Assembly: GCA_013375405.1 (NCBI GenBank)
Contig: JABXJU010000121.1
Coordinates: 1 to 12,739 of the forward strand
DNA from: Candidatus Helarchaeota archaeon
GTDB taxonomy: Archaea; Asgardarchaeota; Lokiarchaeia; Helarchaeales; HEL-GB-A
Length of the DNA: 12,739 nt
Direction: 5' to 3'
Below the pieces are notes generated by a model. The model was not told the origin of the DNA and did no database searches. It worked only from the letters and a program-made list of their open reading frames with translations. This document shows, one piece after another, positions 1-6,461 of this stretch (position 1 is the stretch's first letter; each line of letters starts with the position of its first letter). The translations under genes were made by a program, and so were the position numbers.

Positions 1-2
1 GC

Positions 3-131
3 TCTATAACGTCCATTTCAGTGCCTCAATTAAAAGCATGGATTCACAAAGCCGAGCAAATTCTTGAAGAAACCGAAAAAGTGCGAAAAGCTCAATTACA
101 GAAAGATTTTAAGAAAAAATATCGGAAATAA
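3..131 (+). CDS. C-terminal fragment of an unidentified protein
   Basis: An open frame enters from the left edge of the window and stops at TAA 129-131, giving the last 42 residues of a protein whose start lies outside. The other two forward frames contain early stops. The fragment is helix-prone and ends in a strongly basic tail (KDFKKKYRK). It contains no cysteine and no motif I recognise, so no function is proposed. The following 211 bases carry no gene, which fits the end of a transcription unit. The fragment is short, so chance openness cannot be excluded. Confidence 0.5.
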   Translation, partial: SITSISVPQLKAWIHKAEQILEETEKVRKAQLQKDFKKKYRK

Positions 132-177
132 AGCTATTTTCACTGTTTTATTGGATTTCAACAGTTTGTTATCCAAA

Positions 178-198
178 CTTGATAAAAAATTTTTCAAG
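178..198. repeat. Imperfect inverted repeat after the first gene
   Basis: CTTGA and A-rich bases at 178-186 pair with T-rich bases and TCAAG at 190-198, giving eight base pairs with one T-T mismatch and a three-base loop. It lies 47 bases after the stop of the partial gene. It could be a weak terminator hairpin, but the bases after it are only loosely T-rich (TATTTTGATTCATTTTTG), and a stem this rich in A and T is not rare in such sequence. Confidence 0.25.
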
Positions 199-286
199 GG
201 TATTTTGATTCATTTTTGATCCCTATATGCGTATTATTTCTATATTCTTCTGGTTTTAATGTAGAAATTTGAATTGTTGAACATAG

Positions 287-303
287 ACTGAATTGATTTC
301 AGT
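287..303. promoter_or_regulatory. Inverted repeat ACTGAA-N5-TTCAGT before a TATA-like box
   Basis: A perfect six-base-pair inverted repeat with a five-base spacer lies 40 to 56 bases upstream of the small gene at 343. A TATA-like box (TATAAATT, 311-318) begins seven bases after it, so a bound protein would cover the area just upstream of TATA, where archaeal regulators commonly act. The core CTGAATTGAT recurs at 3469-3478 upstream of the thiolase-like gene. The binding role is inferred; no regulator gene is visible nearby. Confidence 0.3.
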
Positions 304-342
304 TACGGATTATAAATTCTAAAAATTAGATAGGTGATGTTA

Positions 343-549
343 ATGAAACTGACCGAGTTCAAATTAGTAGATTATACTCAAGGTGCCTTAACTTGGAAAT
401 TAATCGAACGAATCCAAAAGACACTTCAATCTATACCACAAAATTCATTAAATTATTTCAGCTCAACGATCGCCCAAAATCAAAGTAATGCTGTAGTAAT
501 TGATATGAATTTACCCAAGCGAGAAATAACAATAAATTTACAAAAATAA
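343..549 (+). CDS. Small protein of unknown function (68 aa)
   Basis: A 68-residue protein of mixed alpha/beta appearance, with no signal peptide, membrane segment, cysteine or recognised motif. The start at ATG 343 is preferred to GTG 334 and ATG 337 because AGGTGAT (332-338), a good match to the anti-Shine-Dalgarno end of archaeal 16S rRNA, sits four bases before it. A TATA-like box at 311-318 lies close upstream, so a leaderless transcript is an alternative reading. A T-rich tract follows the stop. The gene stands alone, converging on the acyl-CoA dehydrogenase gene. Evidence for translation is limited to the frame and these signals. Confidence 0.55.
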   Translation: MKLTEFKLVDYTQGALTWKLIERIQKTLQSIPQNSLNYFSSTIAQNQSNAVVIDMNLPKREITINLQK

Positions 550-573
550 GAAGATATGATTTCTCAAAGCTAA

Positions 574-584
574 TTTATTTTTTT
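574..584 (+). terminator. T-rich tract after the small gene
   Basis: TTTATTTTTTT begins 25 bases after the stop at 549. Archaeal RNA polymerase commonly terminates at such runs without a hairpin. It lies in the gap between two converging genes and would stop transcription running into the dehydrogenase gene. Confidence 0.35.
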
Positions 585-587
585 AAT

Positions 588-1733
588 TTATCTATCAAAG
601 ATCTCACGGGCAATGATCAGTCTTTGGATGTTGCTGGAGCCTCCCCCTATTTGCATGAGCTTCATGTCCCTCAGGTACCGTTCCACCGGATAGTCTTTCG
701 TATAGCCGTCTCCTCCGAGTAGACAAACTGCCTTATTAACGATTTCAGAACCAGACTCACTTGCAAAAAGTTTTACCATGGCTGCCTCCATGAATGGAAC
801 TTTTCCCTCATCAATTTTTCGAGCCACACTAAACGTCATTAACCTTGCCGCGAAGACTTTCGTGAGCATCTCTGCTACGTCAAATCGCACGGCTTGGAAC
901 TTGTAGATGGGACGGCCAAATTGGATTCGTTCCTTTGCGTAATTTTTGCACGTTTTTATCGCACCGAGTGCAAGCCCTGCTGATTCTGCTCCAGCGGTTA
1001 CTCGTTCTGTCGTGAACATAGTCATTAGGATCTGGAAACCCTCACCTTCATGACCTATCAAGTTCTCCTTTGGCACCCTCACGTCCTCGAACTTTAGATA
1101 TGAATTCTTGACGCCTCTCATTCCTAAAAGCGGATGTTTCTTAATGATAGTGAGCCCTTTGGCTTCCCGAGGCACGATTATGCAACTCATTCCTTGGCGA
1201 GGATTGACATTCTTATTTGTTATACAATATACCGTGTGTTGCCCATAGCCCCCATTTGTGATGAACCGTTTTTCCCCGTTGATGACCCACTCGTCCTTGT
1301 CGAGCTCAGCAGTGGTTTCCATGCTCGCTGTATCACTCCCTACTTTGGGTTCCGTGATGCAAATTGCCCCCAATGATTTTCCTTCAGCTAAAGGTCTTAA
1401 AAATTGCTCTTTTTGTTCTGGAGTCCCAAAGAGATTGATTGGAGTTCCAGAATACACCGTTGAGTTCCTTGACATGGAGACGCAGCCACTCGCCTGCGCG
1501 AGTTGCTCGACCACAATGCAATGGTACACCGTGCCGAGCCCCTGCCCACCATATTCCTTTGGGAAGCTCAAACCAAAATAACCATTTTTTGCTAACTTTT
1601 TATAAATGAAATCTGGAATGTTATCTTCATCTTCAATTTGTTTTGCATATGGAGCGACTTCAGCCTCTGCGAATTTTCGAGCATCTTTTAGAAATTCGAT
1701 TTCTTTTCCAGTAAAGATCATTTCTTCTTGCAT
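588..1733 (-). CDS. Acyl-CoA dehydrogenase, isovaleryl/long-chain-type active site
   Basis: FAD enzyme that would make a 2,3-enoyl-CoA and pass electrons to an electron-transfer flavoprotein. At 381 residues it is full length. Family motifs include ITEPKVGSD (126-134), NGEKRFITN (152-160) and [10 protein letters not shown] (267-276). The catalytic base is telling. The short-chain enzymes' Glu in IYEGTS is Gly364 here (IGGGSS), as in isovaleryl-CoA dehydrogenase (IGAGTS), while Glu243 in TTERVTAG sits where isovaleryl- and long-chain enzymes carry theirs. A branched-chain or longer substrate is inferred. It is the last gene of the minus-strand cluster, 15 bases after the DUF35 gene, with AAGGAGAA before the start. 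Two 60-base rows I counted were 48-52% G+C, above most of the window. No electron-transfer flavoprotein gene is present. Confidence 0.9.
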   Translation of the reverse strand: MQEEMIFTGKEIEFLKDARKFAEAEVAPYAKQIEDEDNIPDFIYKKLAKNGYFGLSFPKEYGGQGLGTVYHCIVVEQLAQASGCVSMSRNSTVYSGTPINLFGTPEQKEQFLRPLAEGKSLGAICITEPKVGSDTASMETTAELDKDEWVINGEKRFITNGGYGQHTVYCITNKNVNPRQGMSCIIVPREAKGLTIIKKHPLLGMRGVKNSYLKFEDVRVPKENLIGHEGEGFQILMTMFTTERVTAGAESAGLALGAIKTCKNYAKERIQFGRPIYKFQAVRFDVAEMLTKVFAARLMTFSVARKIDEGKVPFMEAAMVKLFASESGSEIVNKAVCLLGGDGYTKDYPVERYLRDMKLMQIGGGSSNIQRLIIAREIFDR

Positions 1734-1748
1734 GCATTTATTCTCCTT

Positions 1749-2219
1749 TCAATCTTTATCGAGTACGAAGTAAAAATCAGTGATCTTCCCTTCTCGCTTG
1801 GCTTTTGAAATGAACTGAACTTTCACACGTGTTCCTTTCTTTAACTTATCTATCGTGATTTCTTCGTCATCCATGACGATCGTATGGCGAATTGCCATAT
1901 CAGTTCCGTCCAATTTCATAAATGCAATGACAATTGGAAGCTTACCCGTGAATTTGGAAACGCCAAACGTGCATATTGTTGCCGCCGTGATCTCTCCTTT
2001 ACCAGAAAGAGGAATCCATTCCGTTGGCACGTAGCATTTCGAGCAATCCATTCGTGGGGGTAAATATACAAAACCGCATTTAGTGCATTTAGTTCCAAAC
2101 AATCTTCCATTTTCTTTAACTTCTCTGAAGAACTTCGTTAATTCGCCGACTGAATAGATGTAGTGGATTGATAATTCGTCAGGATATTCCAAAAAATCCT
2201 TTTCTTCACCTTGATTCAT
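1749..2219 (-). CDS. DUF35 zinc-ribbon/OB-fold partner of the thiolase-like protein
   Basis: Small DUF35 protein (156 aa). The family forms tight complexes with thiolase-fold enzymes and bridges acyl-CoA enzymes, as in the archaeal thiolase/HMG-CoA synthase complex and actinobacterial Ltp2 aldolases. A rubredoxin-like zinc ribbon has Cys45, Cys48, Cys59 and Cys62 (CTKC-x10-CSKC), followed by a beta-rich OB-fold region at about 65-150. An in-frame ATG at 2270 would give a longer form, but ATG 2219 is chosen because GGGAGGT (2226-2232) lies just before it and the thiolase-like gene stops four bases upstream. The Shine-Dalgarno site is therefore formed by the last codons of that gene, implying coupled translation and a stoichiometric complex. 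Family assignment is firm; the exact partner role is inferred from context. Confidence 0.88.
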   Translation of the reverse strand: MNQGEEKDFLEYPDELSIHYIYSVGELTKFFREVKENGRLFGTKCTKCGFVYLPPRMDCSKCYVPTEWIPLSGKGEITAATICTFGVSKFTGKLPIVIAFMKLDGTDMAIRHTIVMDDEEITIDKLKKGTRVKVQFISKAKREGKITDFYFVLDKD

Positions 2220-2223
2220 AAAA

Positions 2224-3426
2224 CTACCTCCCAAAGGTAATACAAGCACAGTAAGCAGTAACTGGTCCACCTACACTATGTAAGAAACCAACTTCTGCGT
2301 CAGGAACTTGTCGTAACGCTTCTCCTCTTAATTGACGGATTACTTCGCTTCCTTGATAAATACCCGTTGCCCCTACAGCGTGTCCTGTTCCGATTAATCC
2401 ACCTGATAGATTAACAGGCATTTCTCCTCCCTGTAGCACTACACCCTCATCAATCAATTTATATCCTTCGCCGTGTTTTGCGAATCCGCAGTCTTCATAA
2501 CTTATGATTTCTTGTCCCGTGAATGCATCATGAAGCTCAGCAACATCAATTTCTTTCAAAGGATCTATAATCCCAGCCATTTGATAACATTGTTTGCTCG
2601 CATATACGTTCGAGGTCAAAGACCATAGGTTCTCTCTCAAACCACCAAAATTTGAATCATTTCCTGCACCGACTCCAGTAATCCAAATGGGTTCTTTACC
2701 ACTATTTTTACTGATTTTTTTCGCTTTTTCTTCAGATGCTAAAATCATCGCTGCAGATCCTTCACTGTACAAGCAACAGTCCAATTTTTTAAAAGGATGC
2801 GAAATGTACCTTGATTTTAAGACATCTTCAACAGTTATTTTCATCGGACTTTGGGCATAGTTATTTCCAATTGCATTTCCGTGGTTTTTCACTGATACTC
2901 TTGCCATTGATTCTTCCGTGGGATTACCAAATTTTTCAATATGTGCTCTAACAGGTAAAACATATGAGGCAGCAGGGTATGAGCCCAAGGGTCGCACCCA
3001 CGTGCAATCTGATGAATAAGAAATCGCTTTAACTAATTCAGGAGTTCGAGCTTCAGTTTCGGGATCCCAACAATCATTTGATTTCTCAACGCCGAGACAG
3101 AGCACGATATCTGACAATCCGGATGCTACTTCCATATAAGCGGTTCTAATTGCATATCCGCCTGTCGCGCCACCGGTAGTCACCCGTGTCCCTGGCTTAA
3201 GAATCATTCCAATGTGATCATGAATAATTATATCGTACATGAACTGGCGATGAAATAGATCATTGTAACATCCATAAACAGCAGAGTCTATATCCGAAAT
3301 AGATAAGTTAGCATCTTCTAGCACAGCTTTCGTTGCATCATATCCTAATTTACTAAAAGATTTATCCGGATGACGTACTCTAAACGGAACAGAACCAATT
3401 CCTACAACCGCTACTCTTCGTGACAT
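2224..3426 (-). CDS. Thiolase-fold protein lacking the nucleophilic cysteine
   Basis: A 400-residue protein of the SCP2-thiolase type. It opens with the family strand (VAVVGIGSVPF) and contains LYSEGSAAM (219-227), ELHDAFTGQE (297-306), SGGLIGTGHAVGATG (341-355) and a C-terminal HSVGG. His299, His349 and His383 are kept. The region that reads ACASG in active archaeal thiolases reads TGGATGG here (84-90), with Gly86 at the cysteine position. The cysteine of the SCP2-type HDCF motif is Ala301. Cys-dependent thiolysis is thus unlikely. Related Cys-less proteins such as actinobacterial Ltp2 are retro-aldolases that work with DUF35 partners, and a DUF35 gene follows at once. The substrate is unknown. 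A weak AAGGT lies before the start. The 90-base gap after the BKACE gene may hold its own promoter. Confidence 0.87.
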   Translation of the reverse strand: MSRRVAVVGIGSVPFRVRHPDKSFSKLGYDATKAVLEDANLSISDIDSAVYGCYNDLFHRQFMYDIIIHDHIGMILKPGTRVTTGGATGGYAIRTAYMEVASGLSDIVLCLGVEKSNDCWDPETEARTPELVKAISYSSDCTWVRPLGSYPAASYVLPVRAHIEKFGNPTEESMARVSVKNHGNAIGNNYAQSPMKITVEDVLKSRYISHPFKKLDCCLYSEGSAAMILASEEKAKKISKNSGKEPIWITGVGAGNDSNFGGLRENLWSLTSNVYASKQCYQMAGIIDPLKEIDVAELHDAFTGQEIISYEDCGFAKHGEGYKLIDEGVVLQGGEMPVNLSGGLIGTGHAVGATGIYQGSEVIRQLRGEALRQVPDAEVGFLHSVGGPVTAYCACITFGR

Positions 3427-3470
3427 GATTAATAATACCTTCTAGATTTTTAGATCCGTAAATTAAGTCT

Positions 3471-3486
3471 GAATTGATATCATAAT
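3471..3486. promoter_or_regulatory. Motif shared with the divergent promoter region
   Basis: GAATTGATATCATAAT lies 45 to 60 bases upstream of the thiolase-like gene start. Its right part, ATATCATAAT, recurs exactly at 4422-4431. Its left part, GAATTGATA, recurs inverted at 4443-4451, and CTGAATTGAT recurs at 288-297. It contains the eight-base palindrome TGATATCA (3475-3482). Two TATA-like boxes on the minus strand flank it (CTTTTATTATG, 3481-3491, and TTAATTTA, 3459-3466), so a separate promoter here is plausible. The role as an operator is inferred. Confidence 0.35.
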
Positions 3487-3516
3487 AAAAGTTTAGAAAA
3501 AGTTAATCATAGTATT

Positions 3517-4365
3517 TTATTTCTTTAAACTAAGTATCTCCCTTGTTTCATTTGGATCGGCTATTTCTTTACCTAATTCCTTTATTATCGTGGCTATTTT
3601 AGTGACTAATTCGGCATTACTTTTTGCTAGCACGCCCTTCTTCAAGTAAACATTATCTTCAAACCCGACCCTGACATTTCCTCCTAAAATTACTCCCATT
3701 GCACCGAGTGGAATCTGATGTCGCCCAATGGCAATGACTTGCCACGTGCAATCCTTCGGCAAAGCTTTCTTCATGTGCATCAAATTTCCCGACGTAGCAG
3801 GAATACCACCTGCTGTACCAAGAACAAGTGAAAATTGGGGACGGCTATCTAGATATCCCTTATCAATGACATATCTCTGCGCACTTGCGATGTGCCCAAT
3901 CTCATATACCTCGATCTCGGGCTTCACATTTAATTCCTGCATCTTTTTTGCAAAGGCTTCGATGAGTTCAGGAGGATTGGGAAAAATTTTCATGCCAAAG
4001 TTTAGGGATCCTGTATTTAATGATGCCATTTCGGGTTTGAGGGCTACAACTGGTTCGAGGCGCTTCATTTGATCCAAGCCACTAATAGTAGTGGCTCCTC
4101 CGCCAGTAGTCACTTGTACTATAACATCACATCGTTGCTTTATCAACTTTATATATTCTCTAAAGATAGTAACGCTCTCCTCACCACTTATGGGTGAGCC
4201 AGTCTCAGGATTTCTGGCATGTAAGTGAATAACAGAAGCCCCTGCTTCGTAGGATCTAAATGCTTCTTCAGCAACTTCTTTTGGGGTATAAGGTATGTTG
4301 GGATTATTTTCTCTGGTGGGAACACTGCCAGTGACTGCCGCAGTTATGACGACTTTTTCTCCCAT
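3517..4365 (-). CDS. Beta-keto acid cleavage enzyme (BKACE, DUF849)
   Basis: Family enzymes transfer an acetyl unit: a beta-keto acid plus acetyl-CoA gives acetoacetate plus a shortened acyl-CoA. The best-known member, Kce, acts on 3-keto-5-aminohexanoate in lysine fermentation. The 282 residues form a complete TIM barrel. The metal and catalytic residues are present: His47 and His49 in HLHAR, Arg215 in IGRHQIP, and Glu236-Asp237 in VGFEDN. The start has an archaeal site, GGTGAT, five bases upstream. It is the first gene of the minus-strand cluster and is divergent from the CoA-transferase. Substrates vary widely in this family. Without the lysine aminomutases or 3-aminobutyryl-CoA ammonia-lyase nearby, the lysine role cannot be assumed. 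Confidence 0.9.
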   Translation of the reverse strand: MGEKVVITAAVTGSVPTRENNPNIPYTPKEVAEEAFRSYEAGASVIHLHARNPETGSPISGEESVTIFREYIKLIKQRCDVIVQVTTGGGATTISGLDQMKRLEPVVALKPEMASLNTGSLNFGMKIFPNPPELIEAFAKKMQELNVKPEIEVYEIGHIASAQRYVIDKGYLDSRPQFSLVLGTAGGIPATSGNLMHMKKALPKDCTWQVIAIGRHQIPLGAMGVILGGNVRVGFEDNVYLKKGVLAKSNAELVTKIATIIKELGKEIADPNETREILSLKK

Positions 4366-4389
4366 TTTAAATCACCAATTATTTTCTAG

Positions 4390-4401
4390 TAATGATCATT
4401 A
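4390..4401. promoter_or_regulatory. 12-bp palindrome TAATGATCATTA in the BKACE promoter
   Basis: A perfect 12-base palindrome lies 25 to 36 bases upstream of the BKACE start. A TATA-like box on the minus strand (ATTTTAAAA within 4415-4423) would place the transcription start near 4393, so the palindrome overlaps the initiation site, a normal place for a repressor. The ribosome site at 4371-4376 would remain in the leader. No regulator gene is in the window. Confidence 0.4.
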
Positions 4402-4410
4402 TCTTTGAAT

Positions 4411-4425
4411 AATTTTTTAAAATAT
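4411..4425 (-). promoter_or_regulatory. TATA-like box for the minus-strand catabolic cluster
   Basis: On the minus strand this reads ATATTTTAAAAAATT, a reasonable archaeal TATA element, about 50 to 60 bases before the BKACE start. Initiation 25 or so bases downstream would leave a leader of about 28 bases containing the GGTGAT ribosome site. The surrounding DNA is very AT-rich, so other boxes are possible. Confidence 0.35.
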
Positions 4426-4442
4426 CATAATCGATGTTTTTC

Positions 4443-4460
4443 TATCAATTCGAATTTATA
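4443..4460 (+). promoter_or_regulatory. Candidate CoA-transferase promoter: TATCAATTC next to TTTATA
   Basis: TATCAATTC (4443-4451) is followed within four bases by a TATA-like TTTATA (4455-4460), 38 to 43 bases before the A-subunit start. Initiation about 25 bases on would give a leader of roughly 14 bases that still includes GAGGA (4486-4490). The same nine bases, in the same orientation relative to the gene, lie 45 bases upstream of the thiolase-like gene, against 47 here, suggesting a shared control element beside TATA. Confidence 0.4.
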
Positions 4461-4497
4461 GAAATTATTAACATTTTCTCCCTTTGAGGAATGATAT

Positions 4498-5364
4498 ATG
4501 AAAGATAAAATTATGTTACTAGAAGAAGCCATTGGATTAGTTGAAGATGGTGATTTAATCGGAATCGGAGGCCTTTCGTTTTGGAGAAAAGCAGCGGCTG
4601 CGTGTCGTGAAATAATTAGGCAGAAGAAGAAGAATTTAGGGGTAGTCTCGTTCGTTGGCGGATTTTGTGCGGATATACTAATAGGGGCAGGTTGTCTTGA
4701 TCGGATTCGTACAAGTTTCATCGGAATGGAATTATTTGGATTGGCCCCGAATCATAGAAGATCCGTAGGAACGGGGCAATTAAAAGTCATTGAAGAATCT
4801 GAGGCAAGTATTGCGCTGGGTTTAAAAGCAATTTATTTGAAATTACCATTTATGCCATTGCGAGGTATTTTGGAGTCAGATGTGTTAAAAGTTCGAAACG
4901 ATATGAAGGAATTTAATTGCCCACTAACAGGAGATAAATTAGTTGCGTGCCCTCCGATCCAAGTAGATGTCGCGATAATTCATGTACCGTATGCAGATGA
5001 GAAGGGGAATGGGAATATTCAAGGGCCAGTGTGGTTGGATGATGATTTAGCGAAGACAGCAAAAAAAACGATAGTGACCTGTGAGAGGATCGTCGAGACG
5101 GAAGATATAATTCATTTTCAAGGAAAAGGGCAGATCCCCATGCAGAAAGTAGATGCCGTAGTTAAAGTCCCTTTTGGGGCTCATCCAACAAGTTGCTACC
5201 CCTTTTATACATATGACGCTGATGCGATAATGAAATATATAGATTATTGTAAGACAGCTGAGGGGTATAAACAATACGAAAAAGAATATATTTCATTACC
5301 TAATCAGGAGGAGTATTTAGAGAAAATAGGTGGTATAAAGGAGATTTTAAAGATCATATTATAG
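4498..5364 (+). CDS. CoA-transferase family subunit A, GctA/IpdA-like
   Basis: Alpha subunit (288 aa) of a class I CoA-transferase-fold enzyme. It opens with a glycine-rich stretch typical of the family (GDLIGIGGLSFWRK) and contains LPFMPLRGILESDV (116-129), which resembles IpdA of actinobacterial steroid-ring degradation more than GctA. IpdA uses a Glu in its A subunit to hydrolyse a cyclic keto-CoA. Aligned from memory, that residue falls at or near Glu102 (EESEAS), with Glu99 and Glu100 beside it. Later features are GNGNIQGP and the tail region FGAHPTSCYP. The start follows GAGGA by seven bases; an ATG at 4491 is out of frame. The B subunit begins seven bases after the stop, so the pair is an operon. 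Transferase or hydrolase activity is not decided by sequence. Confidence 0.85.
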   Translation: MKDKIMLLEEAIGLVEDGDLIGIGGLSFWRKAAAACREIIRQKKKNLGVVSFVGGFCADILIGAGCLDRIRTSFIGMELFGLAPNHRRSVGTGQLKVIEESEASIALGLKAIYLKLPFMPLRGILESDVLKVRNDMKEFNCPLTGDKLVACPPIQVDVAIIHVPYADEKGNGNIQGPVWLDDDLAKTAKKTIVTCERIVETEDIIHFQGKGQIPMQKVDAVVKVPFGAHPTSCYPFYTYDADAIMKYIDYCKTAEGYKQYEKEYISLPNQEEYLEKIGGIKEILKIIL

Positions 5365-5371
5365 GTGAAAT

Positions 5372-6253
5372 ATGATGGTTGATTATACTATAGATGAATT
5401 AATAACTGTTCTTATGGCACGGGAAGTTACAAATAAAGATGTAATGATTGTAGGTGTGGCGACACCAATCGTTTGGGCAGCCTTTACTTTGGCAAAAGTG
5501 GCCCATGCGCCAGATGCCATTTTTCATTATTTAATGGGAAATACTTTTGTTTGGGAAGCCCGTCAGGTCAGTTTGCTTTGGTTCGAGTTGGGTGCTGCAT
5601 CACGTTGTCACCGCCTTCATAATACAGGCGAATGCACACTTGAATTACTTCCTCATGATATCTTAACTACCATCGAATTTTTCAGACCTGCCCAAGTGGA
5701 TATGTACGGTAATACAAATAATGTAGTTATAGGGGATTGGCATAAACCGAAGGTGAGGTTACCCGGGGCGGCTGGTATTATCGATTTTTCTGGATTTTAC
5801 AGTGCAGGCCAGCATTTGTACGTTACCAGACATGATACGAGGACTTTTGTTCCTACAGAAAAAATTTTTTTCCGTTCAGGTGTGGGATTTGTGGATGGTT
5901 CTCGTCCATTAATTGAATATGGTTTGATTGGAGTAGGCCCTAAGTGTGTTATAACGAATTTAGCCTATCTCGATTTCGATCCAAAGCAACGTAGAATGCG
6001 GATAAAAACTATCCACCCTGATGTATCAGTTAAAGAAGTGGAAGAAAATACGGGATTTGAACTTTTAAAGGCGCCAGATTTAAAAGAAACTAAACCTCCT
6101 ACTGAAAAGGAGATTCAATTACTCCGGAAAAAGGTGGATCCACTTGGAATACGGAAGTTAGAAGTTCTAACAGGGAAAGAACGCGCAGAATTGCTTGAAG
6201 AAGTAATTCGTAAAGAATATAGTCAGATAAATCGAATTCCGCCCCGTATTTAA
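5372..6253 (+). CDS. CoA-transferase family subunit B, GctB/IpdB-like, no GctB Glu
   Basis: Beta subunit (293 aa) of the same heteromeric enzyme. It follows GctB and IpdB along its length: an AKVAHAPD segment (41-48), VDMYGNTNN, HKPKVRLPG and ENTGFELL near the C-terminus. Aligned without gaps to Acidaminococcus glutaconate CoA-transferase beta (recalled sequence), the catalytic Glu54 position is Leu54, in HYLMG instead of VESGL. The covalent glutamyl-CoA mechanism of that enzyme is therefore not available in this subunit. IpdB also lacks it. The C-terminal 40 residues, charged and helical, extend beyond GctB. AGGTGA (5363-5368), overlapping the stop of the A gene, drives translation. Two tandem ATGs (5372, 5375) leave a one-codon uncertainty. 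A T-rich tract follows the stop directly. Confidence 0.85.
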   Translation: MMVDYTIDELITVLMAREVTNKDVMIVGVATPIVWAAFTLAKVAHAPDAIFHYLMGNTFVWEARQVSLLWFELGAASRCHRLHNTGECTLELLPHDILTTIEFFRPAQVDMYGNTNNVVIGDWHKPKVRLPGAAGIIDFSGFYSAGQHLYVTRHDTRTFVPTEKIFFRSGVGFVDGSRPLIEYGLIGVGPKCVITNLAYLDFDPKQRRMRIKTIHPDVSVKEVEENTGFELLKAPDLKETKPPTEKEIQLLRKKVDPLGIRKLEVLTGKERAELLEEVIRKEYSQINRIPPRI

Positions 6254-6265
6254 TCTTTTTCTTTT
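6254..6265 (+). terminator. T-rich tract after the CoA-transferase operon
   Basis: TCTTTTTCTTTT starts directly after the stop codon, a likely hairpin-free archaeal terminator. The 208-base gap from here to 6461 holds no other gene or clear structure; a TATA-like ATTAAATTTA near 6377-6386 is a possible promoter for the next gene. Confidence 0.4.
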
Positions 6266-6461
6266 AGTTCTTTAAGGATGCAACTCAAGGGAAGGACAAT
6301 TAAATTCTTGCATCAGTTCTCGATGCTTCTAATAAAGCTGTAATTTTAATTAATTGATAAATTCTTTTTAGAAAGTATTAAATTTAAGAAAGTGTTAGAA
6401 TTTGTTGAAAGTGAAATAGTTTAATTTTTATGTTAAATAGAATCATTTAGGAGTGAGTTCG

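Noticed and set aside
1..5. GCTCT at the window start resembles the reverse-complement adapter end GCTCTTCCGATCT.
   Set aside because: Only five bases match before it diverges (ATAACG), and the frame of the partial gene continues normally.
2220..2270. Longer DUF35 protein starting at 2270, 17 residues upstream of the chosen start.
   Set aside because: It would overlap the end of the thiolase-like gene and has no ribosome site, while ATG 2219 follows GGGAGGT directly; the extra residues look like out-of-frame translation.
4425..4721. Open frames opposite or overlapping the real genes, for example 98 codons on the minus strand over the CoA-transferase start.
   Set aside because: They lie antisense to well-supported enzymes, have no ribosome site and show no recognisable protein features.
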